The translations under genes were made by a program, and so were the position numbers. Positions 7,827-14,884 of a DNA stretch of 15,736 nucleotides are shown piece by piece. A model generated the notes under the pieces. The model saw only the letters and a program-made list of their open reading frames with translations, did no database searches and was not told where the DNA came from. Position 1 is the first letter of the stretch. Each line of letters begins with the position of its first letter. This stretch comes from DATNPH01 sp036703315. Its GTDB lineage: Bacteria; Cyanobacteriota; Cyanobacteriia; Cyanobacteriales; Coleofasciculaceae. Location of the stretch: NCBI GenBank assembly GCA_036703315.1, contig DATNPH010000194.1, forward strand, positions 1 to 15,736, in the 5' to 3' direction.

Positions 7827-8160
7827 TATTTAACCTTGCTTGCATCTCCTTTTTATTAATCACATAAAGCGAATTAAAAATTGTCTGCCTAATGGTGAAT
7901 TAACTCAGCTCTATCCATCCGGTGAATTTTTCTCAGTGGTTTCGATCTGAAAAGCCTAAATTGAGCCGTTACGTTTATTTGACCAATATGGCTTACTCTC
8001 CTAATAAATAAATTTGAACTCATAAACTCTTCACTCAGCCTAATGTCTCTTTATAATTTCTTTACAGTTAATCTCCTGTTACTCTGAGGTGATGCTTTTC
8101 CGAAAACTCAAGGATTGGGATTGAAGTAAAAGTTAGCTTTTTATAATTCCAACTCGCACG
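7827..8160. other. Divergent intergenic region (aldo/keto reductase and SH3b gene)
   Basis: No gene is seen in these 334 bp. They must hold promoters for both divergent genes. Two similar boxes, GGTGAATTAACTCAG (7894-7908) and GGTGAATTTTTCTCAG (7921-7936), are 27 bp apart and could be sites for one regulator. TATAAT occurs at 8052-8057 and 8142-8147. Confidence 0.5.
8121..8147 (+). promoter_or_regulatory. Candidate sigma70-type promoter for the SH3b gene
   Basis: TTGAAG (8121-8126) and TATAAT (8142-8147) are separated by 15 bp, slightly short. The -10 box ends only 13 bases before the ATG at 8161. A start around 8153-8155 would give a leader of a few bases, in keeping with the absence of a Shine-Dalgarno. 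Confidence 0.4.
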
Positions 8161-8457
8161 ATGAATATCAAATCTATTGCCTCTATACTTTGTGCAACCG
8201 TAGCCTCTCTTAGCTTTGCTGTTCCTGTTTTTGCTACCCCTGCGGTTTTAGTAGGGAGGGCAACTGGTAGCCGGGTGAATGTTCGCGCTTTACCCTCCAC
8301 GCAAGCCGACTCGCCTCACTACGGTTTGGTGGGAGATCGGGTAGAAATCCTCAGACAAACAAAAGCTCGAGATGGCTATGTTTGGTACTATGTGGAATTT
8401 AGTTCGGGTGCTAGAGGTTGGATTCGAGGTAATTTTGTGAGATTTATCTCTGATTAG
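8161..8457 (+). CDS. Small exported SH3b-domain protein
   Basis: A 98-residue protein with an N-terminal signal peptide (M-N-I-K then a hydrophobic stretch to about residue 24) and a likely signal peptidase site after VFA (VPVFA|TPAV). The rest is one bacterial SH3 domain: residues about 30-98, with GSRVNVRALPS, VGDRVEILRQT, WYYVEFSSGARGWIRGNFV. Such domains bind peptidoglycan or cell-wall peptides, so a periplasmic wall-associated role is likely. There is no enzymatic domain, so it may be an adaptor or secreted modulator. No Shine-Dalgarno is visible; see the promoter entry for the short leader. It is a single-gene unit with a hairpin right after the stop. Confidence 0.85.
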   Translation: MNIKSIASILCATVASLSFAVPVFATPAVLVGRATGSRVNVRALPSTQADSPHYGLVGDRVEILRQTKARDGYVWYYVEFSSGARGWIRGNFVRFISD

Positions 8458-8459
8458 TA

Positions 8460-8491
8460 CGGTTGTGTTTTCAAAATTTGAAATACAGCCG
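8460..8491 (+). terminator. Long stem-loop just after the SH3b stop codon
   Basis: CGGTTGT (8460-8466) pairs with ACAGCCG (8485-8491) with one G-U wobble, and TTTCAAA (8469-8475) pairs with TTTGAAA (8477-8483). This makes a hairpin of 14 pairs starting three bases past the stop. No T tract follows directly, so it may protect the mRNA end rather than act as an intrinsic terminator. Confidence 0.45.
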
Positions 8492-8618
8492 AGTACCGCT
8501 ACGCGCAAGTCAAAAAGTTTTATTTCTAGACCTTTGAGCTTGTTTCAATTGGTAGGCTTATTTGAGCCGTGATGTACTAGCCTCAGCCACTATCATTCTC
8601 TAGAATTTTCTTGTTGCC

Positions 8619-8639
8619 CTTCAGAATCACGTTCTGAAG
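8619..8639. repeat. 8-bp perfect inverted repeat downstream of the ABC permease
   Basis: CTTCAGAA (8619-8626) and TTCTGAAG (8632-8639) flank a 5-base loop, about 75 bp past the permease stop (minus strand). A second short dyad, ATTCT-CT-AGAAT, is at 8595-8606. No T run follows on the minus strand, so termination is only possible. Confidence 0.3.
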
Positions 8640-8713
8640 TGGTATGTACTGCTACCGTTACAGAGTACTTTGCCTCTTCTTTTACGCTTACATCAAACTC
8701 ACCTTTTCTAGGG

Positions 8714-9496
8714 TTAGCTGGAAGCACTAGTGTAAAAACGCAGTGCAAACCGCCAAAAGATGCCAGAAACCAACAACAACCCCAATCCCAAGGCACCGGA
8801 ACCAAGTATCCAGACAACCTGACTACGACCGAGCATTACTTCCGCGGGGACAGTAGTCAAAAAGGCTACGGGTATGACAAAGGTGAAGAAGAACCGATAA
8901 GCAGAAGGATAAGCAACCATAGGGAATCGACCGGCTTCTAAGAACCCCCGCAGTACCTCTGTAACGTTGTAGATTTTGACAAACCATATGCTAGTGGCTC
9001 CTAGCATAAACCAGAGGCTGTAGAGGCTGATCATGCCAAACAGGAGTGGTACAGCACTTAAGAAATAGTTACCAATTTCTAAGCTAAGGCGTCCACCAGC
9101 ATAGACAATCAGCACAATTCCAAAGATTAAATCTGGTACTCCCCACGGTGAAACGGTGCGAGTTGACAGCCAGAACTGACTGCTGATCGGCTTGAGTAGC
9201 ACAAAGTCTAGGGTGCCCTGTTGAACTTGTTCAACAATGCGGTTCAGGTTAGGGATGAGAAAGATGGCAGAGAAACCTTGAAGTAATGTAAAGATACCCA
9301 AGACTACCAGTGCTTCTTCCCAGTTCCAATTCTGAAAGGTGTAGCCTGTTCGGTAAAACAAAAATAACCCGAACAGGCTGCCCGTTAGGTTTCCCAGGCT
9401 GCTCAAGGCGGCAATGAGAAAGTTGAGCCGATATTCTAGCTCGGCGGCGATCGCGGTGCTCCAGAACAGCCTTAATACGTGTATGTATCGGGTCAT
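8714..9496 (-). CDS. ABC-2 type permease of the DUF990/COG3694 family
   Basis: A 260-residue inner-membrane protein with about six hydrophobic segments (roughly 25-50, 62-83, 120-135, 145-172, 202-220 and 228-250). The cytoplasmic-loop motif QQGTLDFVLLKPISSQFW (92-109) and the late motif AGRFPMVAYPSAYRFFFTFVIP (188-209) are characteristic of the uncharacterised ABC-2 permease family COG3694. Members act with a second permease and an ATPase in exporters of unknown substrate. Neither partner gene is in the window, so the subunits must be encoded elsewhere. No Shine-Dalgarno is seen before the ATG. It is transcribed divergently from the receiver gene at 9829. Confidence 0.85.
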   Translation of the reverse strand: MTRYIHVLRLFWSTAIAAELEYRLNFLIAALSSLGNLTGSLFGLFLFYRTGYTFQNWNWEEALVVLGIFTLLQGFSAIFLIPNLNRIVEQVQQGTLDFVLLKPISSQFWLSTRTVSPWGVPDLIFGIVLIVYAGGRLSLEIGNYFLSAVPLLFGMISLYSLWFMLGATSIWFVKIYNVTEVLRGFLEAGRFPMVAYPSAYRFFFTFVIPVAFLTTVPAEVMLGRSQVVWILGSGALGLGLLLVSGIFWRFALRFYTSASS

Positions 9497-9828
9497 AGCT
9501 TTGGTGTGTTTTCGATCACTATGATGATGTGTTTTGAACCCTTTTCAAAGTTGTATCCAAGCGATACGGTTGGCTTTACGACTGCTAATTGTTACAAGCT
9601 GTAACTTTAATTAGTAAAGACAGATTAAGGTAGGGACTACCGTGAGTGCAAAGCAAACAGTCATAAACGGGAGTTAGGAGTTGGAGGTAAGTTTCAACGG
9701 CTACCCTTAACCGCCAGTAACGAGACTGAGTTTAAGACTCATCTCCTGCTAGGGGAGAAGTACCCCAACCCTCAAACCCCAACTTCCATTTAAAGTTATG
9801 CTTCCTCTCGTTAGTGAGAGCCAAACTC
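9497..9828. other. Divergent intergenic region (ABC permease and receiver gene)
   Basis: These 332 bp hold no gene. They contain two dyads, GTATC-CAAGC-GATAC (9553-9567) and GTTACA-AGC-TGTAAC (9591-9605). Nearer the receiver start there is a bulged hairpin at about 9722-9744 (GAGA-CT-GAGT with ACTC-A-TCTC) and a weak GGGG/CCCC stem at 9752-9766 that would fall in its leader. Confidence 0.5.
9586..9613. promoter_or_regulatory. Inverted repeat, candidate operator between divergent genes
   Basis: GTTACA (9591-9596) and TGTAAC (9600-9605) form a perfect dyad round AGC, extended by TAATT (9586-9590) and AATTA (9609-9613) with a 3-base offset. It lies about 95 bp from the permease start and 225 bp from the receiver start, a position suited to a regulator of the permease promoter. 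Confidence 0.4.
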
Positions 9829-10230
9829 ATGAAGAAAATTCTGGTGATTGAAGACGAAATTTTTATTCGAGAAAATCTCCTTGAACTCCTTGAGATTGAA
9901 GGGTTTCAGGCTGTAGGTGCGGAAAATGGTAATGTTGGGGTGCAGTTGGCAAGAGAACAGCGACCAAACTTAATTCTGTGCGATGTGATGATGCCTGAAC
10001 TTGATGGCTATGGAGTTCTGGAGGCACTGCGAGAAGATCCAGCTACGGCAACGATTCCTTTCCTGTTTCTTACGGCTAGTGCCGATCGCAACAATCTCCA
10101 GAAAATTAGACAATTGGGAATGGATGACTATATTCTCAAACCTTTTAATGTCGATAAATTTTTGGCAGCCATCTCTGCTCGAATGGATAAACCAACAGCC
10201 AACGAGAGCAATAATACTGCGTCACTCTGA
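9829..10230 (+). CDS. Single-domain response regulator (CheY-like receiver)
   Basis: A 133-residue cytosolic protein made of one receiver domain: acidic residues E8-D9, phospho-acceptor D52 (LILCDVMMPELDG), T82 (LFLTAS) and K104 (YILKPF) are all present. There is no output domain; the last dozen residues are a polar tail. It would pass a phosphoryl group between a kinase and an HPt or bind a target protein directly. I prefer the ATG at 9829 to the GTG at 9814 because GAGAG lies eight bases before the ATG and the family normally begins KKILVIEDE. It precedes the DUF1517-like gene by 91 bp on the same strand. The partner kinase cannot be named; the hybrid kinase at 2452-6759 with its HPt is one candidate. 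Confidence 0.92.
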   Translation: MKKILVIEDEIFIRENLLELLEIEGFQAVGAENGNVGVQLAREQRPNLILCDVMMPELDGYGVLEALREDPATATIPFLFLTASADRNNLQKIRQLGMDDYILKPFNVDKFLAAISARMDKPTANESNNTASL

Positions 10231-10321
10231 GGGTAGATGGCTGTGTTCAATGTGTTTAGTACATTTAAAAATAAGGCTTGATAGCCATTGATTTGTGGCA
10301 TTCAGTAGTTAAGGTAACATA

Positions 10322-10930
10322 ATGAATTCTTGGCGCGATCGCATTAATCAGTTTAGTGGTCGAACTCGATTTGTGGTATGTCGCTTGTTTATCCATTTAG
10401 CAGGTGAAGAAGTTGCACCTGTATTAGGAGTTCTCAATCGTGCTGCACGACAGGCAATCGAATCTGATGGAGATCTAGAGGTTTTAGGAGAAGGACTCGT
10501 TGAAATTTGCCAAAACCTCTTACAGCTTGACACCTATTGGCAATCGGCAGCTAATGAAGGAAATGTTTTTTGGGACGAAGGGGAAGCCGGAGACTACGTA
10601 ACTGAGTTATTTACAGATTCTGCTCAACGCTATCTCAGTGAAGTTGATTTCACACAACCCAGTCCTAACAAAAAAAATGAACCGTTATCCTTACCCATCA
10701 CTCATAACTTGATTGTGATGATTACAGTAGCTTTTAAAGGTGAGGTTCCAGAACTGGAAGCTGCCCTAGATAACATAAGTGCTCTTCAAGCGGCTCTCAA
10801 AGCATTAATCAATCTCCATTATCAAGAAAGATTGCAAGCGATTCAGGTTCACTTTTCCCCAGCCCAGTTGGGTGATGAACTGACTAACGACCAAGTGTTG
10901 CTTAACTTCCCTGAACTGATTCCACTCTAA
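10322..10930 (+). CDS. Cyanobacterial DUF1517-like protein
   Basis: A 202-residue soluble protein with no signal peptide or membrane segment. The C-terminal half (about 127-202: THNLIVMITVAFKGEVPELEA, then LHYQERLQAIQVHFSPAQLGDELTNDQVLLNFPELIPL) has the layout of DUF1517 proteins: a strand with V-T-hydrophobic residues, an 'L..I.V.F.P....D.LT...LL..FPEL.PL' ending. The function is unknown. AAGG seven bases before the ATG is a good ribosome site and supports the start. A HIP1 octamer lies in the first codons (10335-10342). It may be co-transcribed with the receiver gene upstream. Family assignment rests on motif memory, so it is moderate. Confidence 0.75.
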   Translation: MNSWRDRINQFSGRTRFVVCRLFIHLAGEEVAPVLGVLNRAARQAIESDGDLEVLGEGLVEICQNLLQLDTYWQSAANEGNVFWDEGEAGDYVTELFTDSAQRYLSEVDFTQPSPNKKNEPLSLPITHNLIVMITVAFKGEVPELEAALDNISALQAALKALINLHYQERLQAIQVHFSPAQLGDELTNDQVLLNFPELIPL

Positions 10931-10969
10931 GAGCTTTTAGCCATAAGTTACTAACTTTAATTAGCTTAA

Positions 10970-11042
10970 GGGAGTGTCCCAAAAAATAAGTTCCCACTAT
11001 CTTTATAGTGAAAACCACCCTGTTTTTTGGGTATAAACCCTG
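10970..11042. repeat. Cluster of nested inverted repeats after the DUF1517 gene
   Basis: CCCAAAAAA (10978-10986) and TTTTTTGGG (11023-11031) are exact inverted copies around a perfect hairpin, CACTAT-CTTT-ATAGTG (10995-11010). Each outer arm also belongs to its own small dyad: GGGA-GTG-TCCC on the left and GGGT-ATAA-ACCC on the right. The layout fits a terminator region or a small MITE remnant; the left end resembles insertion-sequence termini in style, but no transposase is near. Confidence 0.45.
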
Positions 11043-11098
11043 CCAAGTAACTAACAACTAAAAGCTATTTTTAAATTGTCAGTAGTTTTCACTGATTT

Positions 11099-11971
11099 AT
11101 GATGCGCAAGATAACCATCCTCTTAATGTCCTTGGCTTTGTGTTGGAGTACACTTGCTTGTAGTTCTCCTGACTCAACGCAAGCTTACCGGAATCCAAAC
11201 ACTAACACTAACACTAATCGCTCAGCTGCTCCTACCCAATTGAAAGAGGGGCAATATCCGGTGCAACAGGCGAGCTACAACGATATAGACGGGGAGTATA
11301 CCTTGCAATTACTGAATACCCCACAAGGAAGCCCCCCAGTTTATCGGACGACGGACTTACAGATGGCTCGTCTGACTGATTCAGACATTTCGGCAGGACA
11401 GAAAACTTATCTGAGTGTCGAGGGTGGTAAACCCGTTTTGCACCTGACGGAAGACTTCAAGATTGAATACGTTCATAACGTTACGGAGAATCAAACTAAC
11501 CCCCAAACGGGTCAACAAGAAACCGTTGTAGTGCGTCAGCAATCAGGCTTCTGGGCTCCTTTTGCCGGAGCATTAGCGGGTCAAGCTATAGGTAGCCTTT
11601 TATTTTCGCCTCGATACTATGTGCCGCCCGTTTATCAGCATGGTGGAGTTCTGACTGGCTTTGGAGGGTATGGCAACACGTATGGTCAGGCAGTTGATCG
11701 ATATCAGTCTCGCTACCAAGCGCCACCTCCGGCTGTGAGAAATCGTCAAACCTTCCGAACGACTGGTCGCATAAATTCACCGTCGTATAATCGACCAACA
11801 ACTTATCGTCCAACGCCGAACAATAGTACTCGCTCTACCGGTTCAGGTTACGGTTCTAGTAACTTACGCCGCTCTAACAAATCCTATCCGACACAAACCA
11901 AGCGCCCAAGTAGTTTTGGTACGGGTGGACGATCGCGTGCTCCGTCTAGTTTTGGAACTAGACGCCGTTAA
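11099..11971 (+). CDS. Exported protein of unknown function, Ser/Thr/Arg/Gly-rich C-terminus
   Basis: A 290-residue protein. The first 21 residues look like a signal peptide with Cys at 21 (STLAC-SS). The -3 to -1 residues T-L-A fit the lipobox poorly, so lipoprotein status is uncertain. Residues 30-42 are Asn/Thr repeats, encoded by three copies of AACACT at 11198-11215. Residues about 48-135 form a possible folded domain (DGEYTLQLLNTP, YRTTDLQMARLTDSD). A Gly/Ala-rich hydrophobic stretch (about 151-165: FWAPFAGALAGQAIGSLLF) follows, and residues 200-290 are disordered and basic, ending in two SSFG-type motifs. I cannot name the family. The basic tail could bind an anionic polymer. There is no clear ribosome site; the second ATG could also start it. 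It converges on glutaminase with three bases between stops. Confidence 0.8.
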   Translation: MMRKITILLMSLALCWSTLACSSPDSTQAYRNPNTNTNTNRSAAPTQLKEGQYPVQQASYNDIDGEYTLQLLNTPQGSPPVYRTTDLQMARLTDSDISAGQKTYLSVEGGKPVLHLTEDFKIEYVHNVTENQTNPQTGQQETVVVRQQSGFWAPFAGALAGQAIGSLLFSPRYYVPPVYQHGGVLTGFGGYGNTYGQAVDRYQSRYQAPPPAVRNRQTFRTTGRINSPSYNRPTTYRPTPNNSTRSTGSGYGSSNLRRSNKSYPTQTKRPSSFGTGGRSRAPSSFGTRRR

Positions 11972-11974
11972 TCT

Positions 11975-13006
11975 CTAGGAAGCTGTGTTGTCTCGTTCAA
12001 CACAGCTTTCTGCTTCAGCCGAGGGCTGATTAGACAAAGCATCAAGAAATTGGGCACTATCCATCTGTCGATCAAATAAATGTAATCCAAACTGCTCGGA
12101 TAGGTCTTCGCACACTTTTAACCCCCTGACACTACTACCATTAGAGTCCAGAGGCGGGGAGAAAACCGCAATGCCCATTTTTTCGGGAACGACGACAAGA
12201 ATTCCCCCTGATACCCCACTCTTAGCAGGTAACCCAACTTTATACGCCCACTCTCCAGCAAAGTTGTACATCCCACAGGTATACATCACCGTGAGGATAT
12301 CTCTGATATAACGAGTGTCAACGGCGCGTTGCTTGGTACGTGGGTTAATCCCACCATTAGCCAGCGTTGCTGCCATTACTGCCAAGTCTCGGCAGTTGAC
12401 TGTTACAGAACACTGCTGAAAGTAAAGGTCTAGAGCCTCTTCAAGTTTTTCATCGATCATGCCAAAGTTGAGCATCAAGTGCGCCATCGCCCGGTTACGG
12501 TGTCCGGTTGTGCGTTCTGACAAAAACACAGGCATATCAATGAACAAATCATGACCCACGTAGCGCCCAAACATATCCAGTAGGCGGTTAAGCCGATCGC
12601 TTGGGCTTGAGCCTCTGATTAGACTGGTAGTTGCGATCGCTCCCGCGTTGACCATCGGGTTGTAAGGTCGCTTTGAAGACTCTTCTAACTGAATAATTGA
12701 GTTAAAGGCGTCACCCGTCGGTTCAACACCAACTCTCTTCAAGACGTAATCTCGCCCATGTTCCTCAAGAGCAAGTCCGTACACAAAGCCTTTAGAGATT
12801 GACTGAATTGTGAATAGTTGCTCGTAATCGCCAACTTCATAAACTTCGCCATCCACCGTTACCACACAAATCCCGAACCAATCAGGATTCGCCTTTGCCA
12901 GTTCAGGGATGTAGTTGGCTAATCTGCCATCCTTGATTGGCTTGTACTTGTCATGCAACTCAGCAAGAAAGTTCTCCAGGACAGTACTACGTGATGCATT
13001 CCCCAT
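11975..13006 (-). CDS. glsA: Glutaminase (serine-dependent beta-lactamase fold)
   Basis: Hydrolyses L-glutamine to glutamate and ammonia in the cytosol. The 343 residues exceed the usual 305-330 by a short C-terminal tail. Family signatures are clear: S69-x-x-K72 in FTIQSISKGF (catalytic Ser and Lys), NPMVNAGAI (116-124), LYFQQCSV (194-201) and GLPAKSGVSGGI (258-269, the KSG-like triad). The ATG at 13006 gives the normal N-terminus but has no strong Shine-Dalgarno. It lies 50 bp downstream of the PHP phosphoesterase gene on the same strand, so an operon is plausible. The last codons are formed by the stem of a terminator-like hairpin (11980-12008), so the tail SCVERDNTAS is probably not under strong protein-level selection. 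Confidence 0.96.
   Translation of the reverse strand: MGNASRSTVLENFLAELHDKYKPIKDGRLANYIPELAKANPDWFGICVVTVDGEVYEVGDYEQLFTIQSISKGFVYGLALEEHGRDYVLKRVGVEPTGDAFNSIIQLEESSKRPYNPMVNAGAIATTSLIRGSSPSDRLNRLLDMFGRYVGHDLFIDMPVFLSERTTGHRNRAMAHLMLNFGMIDEKLEEALDLYFQQCSVTVNCRDLAVMAATLANGGINPRTKQRAVDTRYIRDILTVMYTCGMYNFAGEWAYKVGLPAKSGVSGGILVVVPEKMGIAVFSPPLDSNGSSVRGLKVCEDLSEQFGLHLFDRQMDSAQFLDALSNQPSAEAESCVERDNTAS
11980..12008. terminator. Bidirectional terminator hairpin embedded in the end of glsA
   Basis: AAGCTGTGTTG (11980-11990) pairs perfectly with CAACACAGCTT (11998-12008) around a 7-base loop, giving 11 pairs. It begins nine bases past the stop of the upstream plus-strand gene and covers the last codons of glsA, whose TAG is at 11977-11975. 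A pyrimidine-rich CTTTCTGCTT follows on the plus side. It most likely ends transcription from both converging genes. Confidence 0.65.
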
Positions 13007-13049
13007 ATCAAGCTGCTAACAAGAGCAATAAAAACTATCAAAAACAAAA

Positions 13050-13067
13050 CTAATGACTAATGACTAC
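13050..13067. repeat. CTAATGA heptamer repeat at the 3' end of the PHP gene
   Basis: Two exact heptamers CTAATGA (13050-13056 and 13057-13063) are followed by a partial third (CTAC). Read on the minus strand, the second copy supplies the TAG stop and the last residue (His) of the PHP protein. Confidence 0.5.
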
Positions 13068-13893
13068 CTTGTAAACTTTGAGCCGCCTCTTTGAGAGGGT
13101 CAAGCAAGGATAAGGGTAGATGCATCATATTAAGCGTAGTCTTGTTCGAGCTTTTGCCATCTGGACTAGGACCGTGATAATCGCTGCCACCCGTCATCAG
13201 TAAATTATATTGAGCACATAAGGCTTCAAGACGTTTTGTCTGTTTTGGAGTGTGGCAGGGATGGTAAACCTCAATTCCCATCAAACCCGCCTCAACCAAT
13301 TCTTTTAGAACCTCCTCAACTTCACCGCCTCGGAATAGGTAAGGATGTGCCCAAACTGGCACAGCGCCACCGTTGCGTAACAAAGCAACCCCTTGTGAGA
13401 TTGAGAATTTCTCGTAATGCACATAAGCCGGTTGGTCATCACCCAACAGACGGTTGAAGGCTGCCTCAGTGGACTGAAAATAACCAGCGTCTACGAGTGC
13501 CCTAGCTAGATGAGGACGACCTGGTGCTATTCCTTCACCCAGTATTGGTAGAGAGATTGGATAGCCCAGTGCTTCCAGCTTTGCAACCATTTGCTGGGTA
13601 CGGCGTTTACGTCCCTCTAAACGCTCTGCTAAGGGAGCACTAAGCTTATCAGCATCTGGATAGAAGCCTAGGATATGAAGGGAGCGATCGTTGTGAACCG
13701 TACTTAACTCGACACCGGGAATAATTTCTAGATTTTGGGTTTTAGCCGTAGCGATCGCTTCATTCCAACCGGAAAGAGTATCGTGATCAGTAATTGCTAG
13801 GGCAGAGACTCCAGCATGAACTGCCGCATGAACAAGTTCGCTGGGGGTAAGGGTGCCGTCCGAGCAGATTGTGTGACAGTGTAGTTCGAGCAT
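13057..13893 (-). CDS. PHP-domain phosphoesterase (RNase AM/TrpH-like)
   Basis: Metal-dependent cytosolic phosphoesterase of the polymerase-and-histidinol-phosphatase fold, 278 residues, full family length. Metal ligands are visible: H5 and H7 (LHCHTICSDG), D12, H37 (TDHDT), E62 (GVELS), H73, H183 (AHPY), D238 and H240 (GSDYHG). The inserted helical domain with GRPHLARALVDAGY (125-138) is typical of the YciV/TrpH branch, whose studied members hydrolyse 3',5'-nucleoside bisphosphates or act as 5'-3' exonucleases on short RNA. Which activity applies here is inference. The start MLELHCH is standard for the family. Upstream ATGs are out of frame. It probably forms a transcription unit with glsA, though the two enzymes share no obvious pathway. 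Confidence 0.93.
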   Translation of the reverse strand: MLELHCHTICSDGTLTPSELVHAAVHAGVSALAITDHDTLSGWNEAIATAKTQNLEIIPGVELSTVHNDRSLHILGFYPDADKLSAPLAERLEGRKRRTQQMVAKLEALGYPISLPILGEGIAPGRPHLARALVDAGYFQSTEAAFNRLLGDDQPAYVHYEKFSISQGVALLRNGGAVPVWAHPYLFRGGEVEEVLKELVEAGLMGIEVYHPCHTPKQTKRLEALCAQYNLLMTGGSDYHGPSPDGKSSNKTTLNMMHLPLSLLDPLKEAAQSLQGSH

Positions 13894-14243
13894 TCTTTCA
13901 TTGTGGCGTCAGCGCACTAAGAATTGACATTGTGTAAGTTAACTAATTATTTGTTATCCGTAACGAATTCCTGTTGCTATCCAGTACATAATTCTTTTAA
14001 CAAGCTCCCTCCCTGTAACATACCGCCATTGAACATCGGCTCTATTTATAGATAGACTGCCTCCAGCCAAACTACCCCTTTTGGTAGTAGAAACCTTGGT
14101 TTTGAGCTTCTTAGGGTTAGATAGCCAGTCCAGTTTTGAGAGCAAGTATGCGATCGCATCAGACAAGTTAATCCAAAATCCAAAAGGGTTTTAGTCCTAA
14201 GAAGGCAAACACTGCGACTTCCATGTGGTAGAGAGTTAAACAA
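13894..14243. other. Divergent intergenic region (PHP gene and DUF1622 gene)
   Basis: These 350 bp hold short minus-strand frames that I do not regard as genes. Visible structures are the dyad TCTAT-TT-ATAGA (14041-14052), the hairpin ACTACC-CCTTTT-GGTAGT (14071-14088) and a HIP1 octamer (14150-14157). GAGAG at about 14231-14235, eight bases before the ATG at 14244, is the likely ribosome site of the DUF1622 gene. Confidence 0.5.
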
Positions 14244-14741
14244 ATGAAACGAGAACCGTTACGTGATGATTGGGCTACTATTCTGGTACCGTTACCCCTA
14301 ATCTTAGGTCTGGTACTACTGCTCAGTCTGAACACGGAAGGAGCCAGTGAACCAACCTCAGTCAGCCCCCTGGAGCCATTTTTAAAGCTGCTCCTTGGTT
14401 ATATGGCAGCCGCTGCCGAAATTGCCGCTGCCCTGGTGATCGGTTTTGCAATCCTACGCGGCATTAGCACCTATCTGCGTAAATCACTGGCACGATCAAA
14501 GCAACATTTGGATTCTACCGAATCGATTCGGCTGCAATTGGGGCGTGTGCTCGCCTTAGGATTAGAATTTACCGTCGCCAGTGACATCCTTCGCACTGCT
14601 GTTGCACCCACTCGTCAAGATATTCTGAACCTTGGGTCAATTGTCCTTTTGCGAACTCTGCTCAATTACTTTTTGGAGCAGGAAATACGCCAAGGAGAAG
14701 ATCGTCGTACAGCTGATAGAGAACTAGGTGAACAAAGCTAA
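14244..14741 (+). CDS. DUF1622 family membrane protein
   Basis: A 165-residue inner-membrane protein of unknown function. Hydrophobic segments lie at about 12-29 and 46-72, with weaker ones at about 100-120 and 127-144. The conserved DUF1622 block is plain: RLQLGRVLALGLEFTVASDILRTAVAPT (96-123) followed by LGSIVLLRTLLNYFLEQEI (130-148). The charged C-terminus should be cytoplasmic. GAGAG with an 8-base spacer supports the start. The DUF6335 gene follows on the same strand after 143 bp. Family assignment is good; no activity is known to me. Confidence 0.87.
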   Translation: MKREPLRDDWATILVPLPLILGLVLLLSLNTEGASEPTSVSPLEPFLKLLLGYMAAAAEIAAALVIGFAILRGISTYLRKSLARSKQHLDSTESIRLQLGRVLALGLEFTVASDILRTAVAPTRQDILNLGSIVLLRTLLNYFLEQEIRQGEDRRTADRELGEQS

Positions 14742-14743
14742 AG

Positions 14744-14771
14744 TCGAATGTCAAAAGTCAAAAGTCAAAAG
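14744..14771. repeat. TCAAAAG heptamer tandem repeat (STRR)
   Basis: Three exact copies of TCAAAAG (14751-14771) are preceded by a degenerate TCGAATG (14744-14750), directly after the DUF1622 stop. A near-palindrome, CTGAGAAGCTTTTCAG, lies at 14791-14806 and may help termination. Confidence 0.65.
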
Positions 14772-14884
14772 TAATATTTAGAGACGCCCTCTGAGAAGCT
14801 TTTCAGCCTAAATGAGGATTCTGGCGAATCTTATCTTCAGATATGTTGCAGTTATAGGCATTTGAAAGACTCACAGGAAGCATT

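Noticed and set aside
8593..8941. Frames of 74 codons (minus) and 100 codons (plus) over the 3' end of the ABC permease
   Set aside because: Both run over well-conserved permease coding sequence in other frames and show no domain.
9814..9828. GTG start extending the receiver protein by five residues
   Set aside because: The ATG at 9829 has GAGAG at good spacing and gives the usual receiver N-terminus; the GTG itself overlaps that ribosome site.
10970..11042. End of a complete insertion sequence
   Set aside because: No transposase frame lies on either side and the flanking genes are intact.
13954..14243. Two overlapping minus-strand frames of 70 and 65 codons in the PHP-DUF1622 interval
   Set aside because: They overlap each other in different frames, have no ribosome site, match no family I recognise and span hairpins and a HIP1 site.
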